From: DLAJ01 sp964655525
GTDB taxonomy: Bacteria > Bacillota > Clostridia > Lachnospirales > Lachnospiraceae
Reading direction: 5' to 3'
Length of the DNA stretch: 64,000 bases
NCBI GenBank assembly: GCA_964655525.1
Contig: CAZZNE010000007.1
Location: 1-64,000, forward strand
Shown: positions 32,388 to 41,855 of the stretch, piece after piece
How positions within the stretch are numbered: position 1 is the stretch's first letter
Layout: the number at the start of each line of letters is the position of its first letter
Translations under genes and position numbers: made by a program
Notes under the pieces: model-generated
The model's input: the letters and a program-made list of their open reading frames with translations, nothing else
The model's database searches: none
What the model was told of the DNA's origin: nothing

Positions 32388-33566
32388 TCACAATAAAAAG
32401 TCAGCCATCACATAATTGCTGACATCCAATCCGTACTCTGTGAGAAAAAGGAAGCCGTCCTTCTGCTTCAGAAGTCCGTTTTTCCTATGTTTCTCTAATA
32501 CGCTGCCGTATATCTCGTACAGGGAACATCCAAACTGCTCGTAAAACGCCTGCTCCGATACGCCCTTTGTCAGCCTGAGCCCCAAGAACATTGTCTCCGC
32601 CATGCGATCCTTTGCGGAAAGCGGCTCCCACTCCCCGTAGGCAGGCGAGGCTTTCCCGCTGCACGCACGCGCTTCCCGCACGGAAATGTCCCGCTCGTAC
32701 CCTGCGATATCACCGGCATTCCGAAAACGCACGTCGTTCATCAATGAAGCCGCGCCGAGTCCGAAGCCTAAATACTCCCCACGTGACCAGTAAGTGAGAT
32801 TATGCCTGCACGCATAGCCGTCCTTCGCATAATTGGAGATTTCATAGCGTTCATAGCCATGCTTTTTTAACACTTCCTTCGTCAGTGCATAGAGCTTTCT
32901 GTCCGTCTCTTCATCCACCGCGCCGTTCGGATACATCGCGTAAAAGGGCGTCCCCTCCTCCACGATCAGGCTGTAGGTGGAAATATGCTCCGGCTCAAGC
33001 GCCGCCGCTTTCTCAAGCGTATCGCGAAAGCTCTCCTGTGTCTGTCCCGGAATGCCGCTCATCAGGTCGAGACTGCGATTTCGAAATTGTAACTGTTCCG
33101 TCCACTCCCACAGCCGGTACACTTCCGTTGCGCGGTGAATCCGTCCGAGCAGAACAAGCTCGTCATCCTGCAGGGACTGCACGCCGATGCTGATCCGGTT
33201 TATCCCGATGCGCTTTAAGTCCGCAAGCTTCCCCTTCGTCACGGTTCCCGGGTTCATTTCCATCGTGATCTCCGCGTCCGCGCGAACGGGAATGACCGCT
33301 CTGAGTTTACATAAAATTGTTTCTATCTGACTTACAGCAAGCAGGGACGGCGTTCCGCCGCCCAGAAAAACCGTTGCCGCCTCATAATCCTGCAATTGCC
33401 CGCCGTCCGCGGCCGCCCGGATCTCGCGGAGCATAAGGTTTACATAATTCTCGATTTGATCTGCAGACGCAGGCGCGGATAAAAAATCACAGTACAGACA
33501 TTTTCGCACGCAGAACGGAATATGAAGATAGATGGCAAGCGGCTTTTTGTTCATCTCAATCATCAT
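32388..33566 (-). CDS. hemW: Radical SAM heme chaperone HemW
   Basis: A 392-aa HemW. The radical-SAM cluster is YLHIPFCVRKCLYCDF (CxxxCxxC plus the extra Cys of the family, CVRKCLYC), followed by VFLGGGTPSLL (about 67-77), EMNPGTV, INRISIGVQSLQDDEL (about 130-145) and the C-terminal HemN-like domain (TMFLGLRLTKGVSEQAF). Once called coproporphyrinogen oxidase, it inserts heme into proteins. The start overlaps the lepA stop by 11 bp; an internal Met (MNKKPLAI) is a possible alternative start. It follows lepA as in many Clostridia. Confidence 0.94.
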   Translation of the reverse strand: MMIEMNKKPLAIYLHIPFCVRKCLYCDFLSAPASADQIENYVNLMLREIRAAADGGQLQDYEAATVFLGGGTPSLLAVSQIETILCKLRAVIPVRADAEITMEMNPGTVTKGKLADLKRIGINRISIGVQSLQDDELVLLGRIHRATEVYRLWEWTEQLQFRNRSLDLMSGIPGQTQESFRDTLEKAAALEPEHISTYSLIVEEGTPFYAMYPNGAVDEETDRKLYALTKEVLKKHGYERYEISNYAKDGYACRHNLTYWSRGEYLGFGLGAASLMNDVRFRNAGDIAGYERDISVREARACSGKASPAYGEWEPLSAKDRMAETMFLGLRLTKGVSEQAFYEQFGCSLYEIYGSVLEKHRKNGLLKQKDGFLFLTEYGLDVSNYVMADFLL

Positions 33567-35370
33567 CCAGCTTCAAAACCGACATAAACGCTTTCTGCGG
33601 AATCTCGACGCTTCCGATCTGGCGCATACGCTTTTTGCCTTCCTTCTGCTTTTCTAACAGCTTCTTTTTTCGCGTAATATCGCCGCCGTAACACTTGGCA
33701 AGCACGTCCTTGCGCATCGCCTTGACCGTCTCGCGCGCAATGACCTTGCCGCCGACCGCCGCCTGAATCGGAATCTCAAATAAATGGCGCGGAATTTCTT
33801 CTTTTAATTTCTCACACATTCTGCGTCCGCGCTCATAAGCGCTGTCCGCGTGCACGATAAAGGAAAGCGCATCGACCTCCTCGCGGTTGATGAGAATGTC
33901 CAGCTTGACCAGCGAAGAACGCTCATAGCCCTTGATCTCATAATCAAAGGAGGCATAGCCTCTCGAACGCGATTTTAAGGCGTCAAAAAAATCATAGATG
34001 ATCTCGTTTAAGGGAAGATCGTATTTTAAGAGCGCGCGCGTCGTCTCAATGTATTCCGTGCTCACATACCTGCCGCGCCGCTCCTGACAGAGCTGCATGA
34101 TCGAACCGATAAATTCCGTCGTCACCATGATCTCCGCGCTCACGATCGGCTCTTCCATATAATCAATTTCCGACGGATCGGGCAGATTGGACGGATTCGT
34201 CAGCTCCACCATGTCACCGTTTGTCTTATATACACGATAGACAACGCCAGGCGCTGTCGTTACCAAATCCAGATTGTATTCGCGCTCCAAGCGTTCCTGA
34301 ATGATCTCTAAATGAAGAAGCCCCAAAAAGCCGCATCGGAACCCGAATCCGAGCGCAGCGGACGTCTCCGGCTCATATTGCAGGGACGCGTCGTTTAACT
34401 GCAGTTTTTCCAAGGCATCCCGTAAATCCGGATATTTCGCGCCATCCGCGGGATACAGACCGCAGTAGACCATGGACTGCACTTTTTTATATCCCGGCAG
34501 TGGCTCTGCACACGGTGAGTCCGCATCCGTCACCGTATCGCCGACCTGCGTCTCCTTCAGATTTTTGATGGATGCCGTGATATAACCGACCATGCCCGCC
34601 GAAAGCTCGTCGCAGGCAATAAATTGTCCCGCTCCGAAATAACCGACCTCGACCACGTCCTGCTCTGCTCCCGTCGCCATCATTTTAATTCTCGTTCCTT
34701 TTTTGACCGTCCCCTCTTTGATCCTGCAAAAAATAATGACGCCCTTATAGGAATCATAAACGGAGTCAAAGATCAACGCTTTTAAGGGGTTGTCCGCACT
34801 ACCCGGAGGGGCAGGCAGTTTCTGCACGACCGCCTCTAACACCTCATCGATGCCGATGCCGTTTTTAGCGGAAATGAGCGGCGCATCCTGCGCCTCGATG
34901 CCGATCACATCCTCGATCTCATCGATGACGCGCTGCGGCTCTGCGCTCGGCAAGTCGATCTTGTTGATCACGGGTATGACCTCTAAGTCATGATCAAGCG
35001 CTAAGTAAACATTGGCAAGCGTCTGCGCCTCGATGCCCTGCGCCGCGTCCACGACCAGGATCGCACCGTCACAGGCGGCAAGGCTTCTGCTGACCTCATA
35101 GTTAAAATCCACATGTCCCGGCGTATCGATCAGGTTTAGGATATACTCCTCCCCGTTTTTTGCCTTATACACGGTTCTGACCGCCTGCGCTTTGATGGTG
35201 ATGCCCCTCTCACGCTCTAAGTCCATATTGTCAAGCACCTGCGCCTGCATCTCCCGCTCGGTCAAAAGCCCCGTCCGTTCAATGATCCGGTCCGCCAGCG
35301 TACTCTTTCCGTGGTCGATATGCGCTACAATGCAGAAATTGCGTATTTTACTTTGATCGATCTGTGCCAT
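33556..35370 (-). CDS. lepA: Elongation factor 4
   Basis: A 604-aa LepA of normal length. G1 is AHIDHGKSTLADR (about 17-29), G2 region DNMDLERERGITIKAQ, G3 DTPGHVDFNYEV, G4 NKIDLPSA. The C-terminal LepA-specific domain ends KEGKKRMRQIGSVEIPQKAF. It back-translocates or remodels ribosomes. The ATG at 35370 has AAAGGAG 7 bases upstream; 17 in-frame codons before it are not used. It is upstream of hemW and downstream of spoIIP, the conserved clostridial order. Confidence 0.97.
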   Translation of the reverse strand: MAQIDQSKIRNFCIVAHIDHGKSTLADRIIERTGLLTEREMQAQVLDNMDLERERGITIKAQAVRTVYKAKNGEEYILNLIDTPGHVDFNYEVSRSLAACDGAILVVDAAQGIEAQTLANVYLALDHDLEVIPVINKIDLPSAEPQRVIDEIEDVIGIEAQDAPLISAKNGIGIDEVLEAVVQKLPAPPGSADNPLKALIFDSVYDSYKGVIIFCRIKEGTVKKGTRIKMMATGAEQDVVEVGYFGAGQFIACDELSAGMVGYITASIKNLKETQVGDTVTDADSPCAEPLPGYKKVQSMVYCGLYPADGAKYPDLRDALEKLQLNDASLQYEPETSAALGFGFRCGFLGLLHLEIIQERLEREYNLDLVTTAPGVVYRVYKTNGDMVELTNPSNLPDPSEIDYMEEPIVSAEIMVTTEFIGSIMQLCQERRGRYVSTEYIETTRALLKYDLPLNEIIYDFFDALKSRSRGYASFDYEIKGYERSSLVKLDILINREEVDALSFIVHADSAYERGRRMCEKLKEEIPRHLFEIPIQAAVGGKVIARETVKAMRKDVLAKCYGGDITRKKKLLEKQKEGKKRMRQIGSVEIPQKAFMSVLKLDDD

Positions 35371-35543
35371 AACGGTACTCCTTTTCCCTAATCCCATGAA
35401 ACAGGCAATTGCGCTTCGCAATCCTCCAGTCTCATTCAGACTCTTTATGGATTATAACAAATATTGTTTCCCGTGTCCACGTGCAATCCGTAGTTCGTAT
35501 CCCCTATCCGCCTGCGGACATGCAGCGCAGGGTCTGTGCTCCG

Positions 35544-36917
35544 CTACCTTTCCCCGCTCAGCTCCATCCCCAAAATCTGCGCAATGATCGGCACCGCATT
35601 CCAAACTTCCTCGCAGGTGTTTGTCTGCGCCCCCAGCTCGATCAGCATGCTTTTCGGACAAAAATGCATATTATAACGCAGCGCGCGCAGATAAATCCCG
35701 CGCGTAACGCCCGGATAATATTCGTTTGCAAGCGCCTGCGCCTGAAAAGAGAACGCCAGATTGTCTTTTATGTAAGGATTATACAGATAATCAATGTTTC
35801 CCTGCGTGTTGTTATAGCTTAAACCGTTAAAAAACATAAATTTGGCCGTCGGTCTGCCGTCAATATCCGCAACGAGCCGGACGTCTTCTTTTACCGCGTC
35901 CCGATGCAGGTCGATCACCACCTCGATCGTCGGATTTTCCTCCAGGATCTGCCGTATCGCGGGTTCCGCGCAGGAGTATGCCCGGTCACGGTTTTCCACA
36001 TCATACTGTCCGGTGTGATGAATGACATTAAAACCGTACTGCGTGCGCAGAAGCTGCGCCAGATATTCGCCAGCGCCGACCACGCCGGTTGACGGATCTC
36101 CTTCCGTGGAATCGGCATAGGCCTCCAGCGAATGGGTATGATAGATCAGAATCTGCGGACTTTCAGCGCTCCCTCTCAGTGTCATATCGGTCCCTGTCAG
36201 CTCTGCGATGTTTAAGCGCTCCGCTGTCGCCGTTGTCGTCGGGTCCACAATATAAAAGCCTTTCACCAGATCCTCAAGTTCCTGATACTGCGTCCAGTCG
36301 TAGGTAAAGCTCGGCACCGTGCGCAGGGCAAAGCTGCCCGACATTGTTTCCACGATATTCCCCTGCTGCGTCTCTCTGGCGTACGCCTGATTTTCCGAGA
36401 GTACAAGTTCATTCACAAGCTGTGTGTCCGCCGGATTCGGCGCCGCTGGCGGCAGGTCCCTCTCACTCCAATACGTTTCCTCCTCCCCGTCTTCCACGGC
36501 CGGATTTTCTGCAAGCATGCTCCGCTCCCGCTCGATCTCCCATGCGATCAGTTCCTCATAAGTACTACGGCTCTCGGTATGCCTTGTTTCCCCATATTCT
36601 CCGATCTGCAGCAAAATCGGCATTTCCCCGCAGGCTGCCTGTAGCAGCATCTGCCCTGCATTTTCCGGCAGGTATTTTTCGTCGGCAAATGCATAAAGCG
36701 GCACAAGGCTCCGATACACCCTGTCCCTCACGCTTTCCAAAAAAGCAATCCCAAATCCCTCGCGGTTCTCCGCACCCGAAACGTTAGTCCGTTCCCCCGC
36801 CGTACCGTGTACGATATTGGATACCGCTAAAAGAAAAAGCAGCAGCAAAAGAACAATGAGGCATACCGTTGCCCTCTTACTCCTGCCTGTCTGTATGGAA
36901 ATCTCCCGCATACGCAC
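35544..36917 (-). CDS. spoIIP: Stage II sporulation protein P
   Basis: A 457-aa SpoIIP. A single N-terminal transmembrane segment (TVCLIVLLLLLFLLAVSNIV, residues 18-37) anchors it. A variable middle region precedes the amidase/endopeptidase domain from about 250, starting ILIYHTHSLEAYA (HTHS), then VVGAGEYLAQLL, VVIDLHRDAV (about 335) and FMFFNGLSYN. SpoIIP degrades peptidoglycan with SpoIID during engulfment. Start is GTG at 36917, with AAGAAGGT upstream; an ATG two codons further is possible. Confidence 0.94.
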   Translation of the reverse strand: MRMREISIQTGRSKRATVCLIVLLLLLFLLAVSNIVHGTAGERTNVSGAENREGFGIAFLESVRDRVYRSLVPLYAFADEKYLPENAGQMLLQAACGEMPILLQIGEYGETRHTESRSTYEELIAWEIERERSMLAENPAVEDGEEETYWSERDLPPAAPNPADTQLVNELVLSENQAYARETQQGNIVETMSGSFALRTVPSFTYDWTQYQELEDLVKGFYIVDPTTTATAERLNIAELTGTDMTLRGSAESPQILIYHTHSLEAYADSTEGDPSTGVVGAGEYLAQLLRTQYGFNVIHHTGQYDVENRDRAYSCAEPAIRQILEENPTIEVVIDLHRDAVKEDVRLVADIDGRPTAKFMFFNGLSYNNTQGNIDYLYNPYIKDNLAFSFQAQALANEYYPGVTRGIYLRALRYNMHFCPKSMLIELGAQTNTCEEVWNAVPIIAQILGMELSGER

Positions 36918-37028
36918 GGCATTACCTTCTTATCCGTAATCTCTTCTATTTTATGAGACAAGACGCTGTGATATGCCGTATGCGCTCGTCCGTGCGAATC
37001 GCTGTGCTTTCATGCGCAACAACGTCTC

Positions 37029-37946
37029 CTAGCCCTCCGCGCCGAATCGCTCAAACGTCCGGTTCAACCCCTCGGAAATCGTATAGCTTAAACGCTTTAC
37101 GATCTCATCGACATCTTTCCCCGTGACGTAAAAATTGGCCAGCTCCGGCAGCAGCTCCGGCGTTTCCAGCGCGCCGCCCGGCCCATGCTCTCCCACGTTC
37201 CACCTTCCGATCGCGTCATTGACGATCGTCTGCGCATCCACGACAGTCGGAATCCCGATCGCAATAACAACCGGTACGCCAATCGTCTGCGACGTGATCG
37301 CATTTCTGTGATTTCCTACGCCGGAACCCGGATGAATTCCCGTATTCGTGATCTGTATCGTCCGGTTTAAGCGTCTGGTGCTGCGCGCCGCAAGCGCATC
37401 GATCACGACAACCGCATTCGGTTTCGTCTGCCCGGCAACGCCCCGTATGATCTCCGCCGTTTCCATGCCCGTCGCCGCCATAACGCCCGGCACAACGGCG
37501 CTGATCGAATGCATTTTTTCCCGGTCATACGCCGCCGCACCGAACTCCTTCATCACCTGTCTGGTAATGAGCAGATTGTCCGTCACACGCGGTCCTAACG
37601 AATCCGCCGTCACATCCCGGTTGCCAAGCCCCACGACCAATATGGACTGCTCCCTTGTCATATCCGGCAGCAGTTCCCAAAGCTGTTTTGCGATTTCCTC
37701 TGAAATCTCTTTATGATAATCCTCATCCGGCTCCGTCATGGCAGGCGCTTCCAGCGTGATATACGTTCCGATCGGTTTGCCAAGCGCCGTCGCCCCGTTT
37801 GCGGACTCAATGACAACCTTTGTCACATGAATATCCGCCGCTTCCAAGTCGTATTCGTCCACGCTCACCCCTCTTAAGTCCCCGGACGCTTCCTCCGCAC
37901 TCTCGCGTGCCTCCAATGCGAGATCCGTTCTGATCTGAAATGCCAT
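37029..37946 (-). CDS. gpr: Germination protease GPR
   Basis: A 305-aa GPR protease that degrades small acid-soluble spore proteins at germination. Seen are FQIRTDLALEARESAEEA, the conserved LVVGLGNRDVTADSLGPRV (about 105-123), the KPNAVVVIDALAARS motif and TDTGIHPGSGVGN-like TNTGIHPGSGVGNHR, and TVVDAQTIVNDAI. Start choice is uncertain: ATG at 37946 has GAGGG 9 bases upstream; ATG 37955 and TTG 37967 are alternatives. It is divergent from rpsT, the classical clostridial arrangement. Confidence 0.94.
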   Translation of the reverse strand: MAFQIRTDLALEARESAEEASGDLRGVSVDEYDLEAADIHVTKVVIESANGATALGKPIGTYITLEAPAMTEPDEDYHKEISEEIAKQLWELLPDMTREQSILVVGLGNRDVTADSLGPRVTDNLLITRQVMKEFGAAAYDREKMHSISAVVPGVMAATGMETAEIIRGVAGQTKPNAVVVIDALAARSTRRLNRTIQITNTGIHPGSGVGNHRNAITSQTIGVPVVIAIGIPTVVDAQTIVNDAIGRWNVGEHGPGGALETPELLPELANFYVTGKDVDEIVKRLSYTISEGLNRTFERFGAEG

Positions 37947-38014
37947 TTCCCCCATCCCTCTTTTCAATCAGAAAATATTTTTGTTATTTTGACCGAAAAA
38001 AAGGAATTTATGTA

Positions 38015-38043
38015 TTGACAGAACCGCGGAAATTCACTATTAT
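38015..38043 (+). promoter_or_regulatory. rpsT sigma-A promoter
   Basis: TTGACA (38015-38020) and TATTAT (38038-38043) are separated by exactly 17 bp and lie 87 bp upstream of rpsT. An AT-rich UP-like stretch with A-runs lies just before -35 (37,994-38,010). The leader could carry S20 autoregulation. Confidence 0.9.
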
Positions 38044-38129
38044 ATTCCATGTGTGTTTACATTAGTTCGTCCGTGTCCGGCTATAATGAAACACCGCTTT
38101 CAACAAATAGAAAATATGGAGGTGTTATC

Positions 38130-38390
38130 ATGGCAAATATCAAATCCGCGAAAAAAAGAATTTTAGTAAGCCAGAAAAAGGCAGACAGAAATAAAGCAAT
38201 CCGTTCCAGCGTAAGAACCGCAGTAAAGAAGGTTTATGCTGCGATCGATGCAAAGGATAAGGATGCTGCTGCATCTGCTGTATTGGCTGCAACAAGCGCG
38301 ATTGATAAGGCGACGAGCAAGGGCGTATATCACAAAAATTACGCTTCCAGAAAAATTTCCCGCCTGAATCTTGCAGTGAATAAAATGTAA
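38130..38390 (+). CDS. rpsT: Ribosomal protein bS20
   Basis: An 86-aa basic protein with the bS20 N-terminus MANIKSAKKRILVSQKKADR, the middle SSVRTAVKKVYAAID, and the end KGVYHKNYASRKISRLNLAV. It binds 16S rRNA early in 30S assembly. The ATG at 38130 has GGAGGTG 7 bases upstream, so the frame upstream of it is not used. Monocistronic: a strong promoter and a strong terminator enclose it. Confidence 0.98.
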   Translation: MANIKSAKKRILVSQKKADRNKAIRSSVRTAVKKVYAAIDAKDKDAAASAVLAATSAIDKATSKGVYHKNYASRKISRLNLAVNKM

Positions 38391-38416
38391 TTTTTTATCA
38401 TAAAAACCCCTCAAAA

Positions 38417-38458
38417 AAACCATCATCGTTCGGCTGGCGATGATGGTTTCCTTTTTTC
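38417..38458. terminator. Bidirectional terminator of rpsT and the GH5 gene
   Basis: A perfect 12-bp stem (AAACCATCATCG / CGATGATGGTTT) with a 9-base loop, then CCTTTTTT on the plus strand and a run of As before it. It lies between the convergent rpsT and GH5 genes. Confidence 0.95.
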
Positions 38459-38482
38459 TATAAAGAATATACATTCTCTTCT

Positions 38483-39658
38483 TTACTGCGCGAACACCGT
38501 ACATGGCACCGCCGTCTCACGGATTCCGTTCTGCCCGTTGATGACGACCTCGCCCCAATCCTCGGAAAGCGAAACGCCGTTCCAGTCCTTTGACAGATCC
38601 AGATACTCTACACCGCCGCCGTTTCCCTTCCACGACCACGCAAGATAACCGACATTACGTTCCACGCAGCGCGCCATGATATACTCCTCCTGCACGTCGC
38701 CGTCCGAATGGTTGTAGCCAAATTCGCCGATCACAAGGCATAGATCCTGATCGAGCGCATAACCCATATTTTCATCAATGGACTGCTCAGTGCCGCCCGC
38801 CGTTCCGTACATGTGAACGGAAAACATCGTATTGCCGAGCACATCCGACTCAAATACTTCTCTGCCGTGATCACCGATGCATTTTCCGTACTGCCCCCAG
38901 CCGCAGGCATCGACCATGATCGTATGCGCCAGCCCCGCTTCACGTAACATCGGGATCGCCTGCGTATACCCTTCGCACCAGCGGGTGCTGTTCCAGTCGC
39001 CGCCCCATTCGTTCGCAATATTAATGATGCAGTAGTCCTCCTCGCCTATGAGCACATCCTTGATCTCCACAAAATATTCTGCCGCCTGTAACAAGGAGTC
39101 CACATCATTTTTTCCTGTGGCGTCATGCACCTCAAAAACAGCGACCATGCCAAGATTTTTGCAGATTGCCAGAATATCCGCAACAGACTGCGCTTCCGTC
39201 TTCGTCCATTGTACGCCGTTCGAGAGCACGATGCGCACCGCGTTGGAGCCGGTTCCCTGAATGGCTTTTAACGCTGTGCCGAGCTGATCGGCAAACCATG
39301 TATGCGCATGGTTGATGCCACGCATCACAAACGGATTTCCGTTCACATCCAAAAGCGTTTGTCCTTCCACATGAAATCCCATCTGCTCGCGCAGTGCGGA
39401 AACATCGATCGAATTCCCTGCCTGCGCATCGTTATCCTGTGCATTCTCGCCGTCTTCGCTTGCATCTCCGGCATTTTTATCCTGTGCGTTCTCGCCGTCT
39501 TCGCCTGCATCCCCGGCATTTCCGTCCTGCTGATCCGACGTATTCTCCACATTTCCGTCTCCGGTATCCTTCTTCGCATTGCCGCCGCAGGCACAGCATA
39601 TCAGCACCATCGCTACAATCAGCGCAATCAGCTTACTTTTCCTTAATCTCTTTTTCAT
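38483..39658 (-). CDS. Lipoprotein GH5 endo-beta-mannanase
   Basis: A 391-aa secreted enzyme. A lipoprotein signal (LIALIVAMVLICCACGG, lipobox before Cys about 22) is followed by an acidic low-complexity linker with tandem GDA(G/S)EDGENAQD repeats (residues 30-75). The GH5 barrel has VMRGINHAHTWF, the acid/base Glu in NIANEWGG (about 220), and the nucleophile Glu in LVIGEFGY (about 302), then YLAWSWKGNGGGVEYLDLS, which is diagnostic of Bacillus-type GH5_8 mannanases. It would cut beta-1,4-mannan outside the cell. AGGAG precedes the ATG. Monocistronic, with a shared terminator. Confidence 0.92.
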   Translation of the reverse strand: MKKRLRKSKLIALIVAMVLICCACGGNAKKDTGDGNVENTSDQQDGNAGDAGEDGENAQDKNAGDASEDGENAQDNDAQAGNSIDVSALREQMGFHVEGQTLLDVNGNPFVMRGINHAHTWFADQLGTALKAIQGTGSNAVRIVLSNGVQWTKTEAQSVADILAICKNLGMVAVFEVHDATGKNDVDSLLQAAEYFVEIKDVLIGEEDYCIINIANEWGGDWNSTRWCEGYTQAIPMLREAGLAHTIMVDACGWGQYGKCIGDHGREVFESDVLGNTMFSVHMYGTAGGTEQSIDENMGYALDQDLCLVIGEFGYNHSDGDVQEEYIMARCVERNVGYLAWSWKGNGGGVEYLDLSKDWNGVSLSEDWGEVVINGQNGIRETAVPCTVFAQ

Positions 39659-39741
39659 AGACCATTCTCTCCTAATCACATTCTACACTGTCTCAATATC
39701 CCGCTACCATCTGAATGCGAATTCCGCACCTTCCATATCCG

Positions 39742-40632
39742 TCAATGATGACCGCCGCCTCCGCCGTGCGAATGGCCGCCCGCGGATGTATGATGACCGC
39801 CGCCACCACCGCCTCCGCCTCCGCCGCTGCTCGACTGGATGCGCCTTTTTGTTACACTTTTTCTGACGAACTGATCGGTCATGACATTCATCTTCGGTCT
39901 TCCACCGTTTACATAAGTATTTCCAACCGTTGTTTTTGTCCCGATATTCTTCGCCAGGTTTGCAATCAGATAGACCATCGCTACGATCGCCGCAATCACA
40001 GCTATTACATAAAATGGAATCTCGACGCGCTCCATATTGTTTCCGGACATATAATAGTAAATATTGTTTACATAACTTTTGTATGCCTCATAGGGATTCT
40101 CATTGACCCTGTCGTTGACATCATCTATCACACGATTGATCATGCGGGTGGAAAATTTATCCTCCACCGTGCCCGATGTGGAAAGCCAATTGTAAGCATA
40201 CCCATAAATGCTCTCACTTCGATCCCAATTGTCCACAAACACACAGCCGTTCCCGTGCGGCGCATTATAGCCAAAGGCTTTCTCGTCATAGAAATTGTCG
40301 GCATACACCATCACATATTCCGATTCGGAAAGATGCCCAAGGACGTCCTCATAGCCTCTCGCATACTCTGCCAGCGGCTCATTTAAGATCACAAGCACGA
40401 TATCGCAGCCGATCTGTCCTTCCCGCTTTGCGATCAGATTTTCTAACGCTTTCTCTTCGGAATCCGTCAGCACGTCGGCATAATCATACACTCTCTGTGT
40501 GGGCGCTACGCTGTTTCTCCGTACATAGTCATCTCCGACAGCAAACTTCATCCCCCACAAAACCAGATAGATAACAAGCAGCACCGCGATGATGATGAGA
40601 AAGACCGCCATGCTTTTTATGTACTTTTTCAT
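39742..40632 (-). CDS. TPM-domain membrane protein with Gly/His-rich tail
   Basis: A 296-aa protein. It has an N-terminal TM segment (MAVFLIIIAVLLVIYLVLWG), a TPM-like extracytoplasmic domain (YDYADVLTDSEEKALENLIA, then DIVLVILNEPLAEYARGYED and NGCVFVDNWD), a second TM segment (PFYVIAVIAAIVAMVYLIAN, about 211-230), and a tail of Gly runs and His (GGGGGGGGGGHHTSAGGH). TPM domains occur in membrane proteins linked to photosystem or cell-envelope repair; substrates are unknown. The His-rich tail may bind metal. It is followed by the zinc-ribbon protein upstream, in one operon. Confidence 0.88.
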   Translation of the reverse strand: MKKYIKSMAVFLIIIAVLLVIYLVLWGMKFAVGDDYVRRNSVAPTQRVYDYADVLTDSEEKALENLIAKREGQIGCDIVLVILNEPLAEYARGYEDVLGHLSESEYVMVYADNFYDEKAFGYNAPHGNGCVFVDNWDRSESIYGYAYNWLSTSGTVEDKFSTRMINRVIDDVNDRVNENPYEAYKSYVNNIYYYMSGNNMERVEIPFYVIAVIAAIVAMVYLIANLAKNIGTKTTVGNTYVNGGRPKMNVMTDQFVRKSVTKRRIQSSSGGGGGGGGGGHHTSAGGHSHGGGGGHH

Positions 40633-40672
40633 ATACGAACCTCCATGACAACCCGCAAAGTTTTCTAATTTC

Positions 40673-41656
40673 TCATGCTATATCTATGATCATTCGGATA
40701 ATCTGTCCAATGAGCATGACAAATCCAAACACAGACGCAGTGTACCCGACCGCTTTGGGCTTGGATATCGGCATTTTCCCGATGATTTTTCCGGTCTGCC
40801 CGTTTACATAAAATGTGTAATTTTCCCCACCAAATGCATACTCATACACCCAGACCGGCATCAACGCGTAATCCACCGCTTTCTGGCGCACGTTCATGTT
40901 GCGGAACTCGGGCGTCACCGTCGAATAGCCCGCGATCGTCTGCCGCATCAGATCCTCGGTGTCCCGCTCCGCCTTGCGGTGCGCGCGCGGCTCCAATTGA
41001 TCCGATCCCTGATTATACATTTCCGCAATAAAGCCGGACATATATTTCATTTGGAAATTTTCAAGTGCCTGATAGTCGTACGGCTCAACCAGATCCATCT
41101 TCGCATCGTCCATCACGATCGAGGCGTCTACCGGAATACGGGAAAAATCCGCCTCCATGCTCCTGTTGATATGATAATAGGACGTCTCCGTATATTCCGT
41201 ATCCCCCGACGTCCACACCCGCACCTTTGTTCCTTTTCCCGACCAGTCATATTGCACGTGGTAATCGTACATGAAAAAAGGAACATACATGCCTTCCATT
41301 TTTTGCAGTGTAGCCCGCGACAGAAACGAGGCTGGCGCAAACGTCCGCCCGCCGAACTCCGTCTGCAGCTTTCTTTCGGCTTCCTGCCTGCTGACCGCAA
41401 ACGGCAGGATCAAGTGCGGCGTGAATTGTCCGCTGACCCGCTCCTCAAAAATCTGATAACAGCCGCAGTGATCGCATTTTCCCGCAGACTGGAACCTTCC
41501 CACAGTCAGGGGCGCGCCGCAGTTTGCACACTGCGCCACTCCGCCTCCCGAAACCGGCTCCTCGCTGTCGATTCCCTCACAGTGCGCGCAGTACATCCGC
41601 TTGCGCTGCGGGTCGTAAATCACATTTCCTCCACAGTTATGACACTTATAGATCAT
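40673..41656 (-). CDS. Membrane-anchored zinc-ribbon protein
   Basis: A 327-aa protein with three Cys-knuckle pairs in the first 65 residues (CHNCGG, CAHC, CANCGAP, CDHCGCY), that is, TFIIB-like zinc ribbons. A large soluble region follows (LILPFAVSRQEAERKL, WSGKGTKVRVWTSGDTEYTE, then VWVYEYAFGGENYTFYVNGQ). A C-terminal hydrophobic segment (VGYTASVFGFVMLIGQIIRMI) is a TM anchor. This layout is common in Lachnospiraceae genes that sit beside TPM proteins, with unknown function. RBS is weak (AGAGAG). Confidence 0.85.
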   Translation of the reverse strand: MIYKCHNCGGNVIYDPQRKRMYCAHCEGIDSEEPVSGGGVAQCANCGAPLTVGRFQSAGKCDHCGCYQIFEERVSGQFTPHLILPFAVSRQEAERKLQTEFGGRTFAPASFLSRATLQKMEGMYVPFFMYDYHVQYDWSGKGTKVRVWTSGDTEYTETSYYHINRSMEADFSRIPVDASIVMDDAKMDLVEPYDYQALENFQMKYMSGFIAEMYNQGSDQLEPRAHRKAERDTEDLMRQTIAGYSTVTPEFRNMNVRQKAVDYALMPVWVYEYAFGGENYTFYVNGQTGKIIGKMPISKPKAVGYTASVFGFVMLIGQIIRMIIDIA

Positions 41657-41855
41657 GTTTTTTCTCTCTATACTTTCTTTGTTATTTTTAATACAACATT
41701 TTTTGTTTTATTTTATTTCTATTTTAACAAATATAAGCGCTGATTCCAACCGTTTTTTTACACTTATGCTCGCATTTCTCCTGCGGGTATGCTATGCTTA
41801 TCTACATGGCGCAAGAGCGTTGTTCAGAGAATTCAAACGAAACGGAGACCTTATT

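Noticed and set aside
39430..39560. Repeat array in the mannanase gene as a mobile repeat
   Set aside because: The GDAGEDGENAQD-type repeats are in frame and form an acidic surface linker of a lipoprotein, a normal feature of secreted enzymes.
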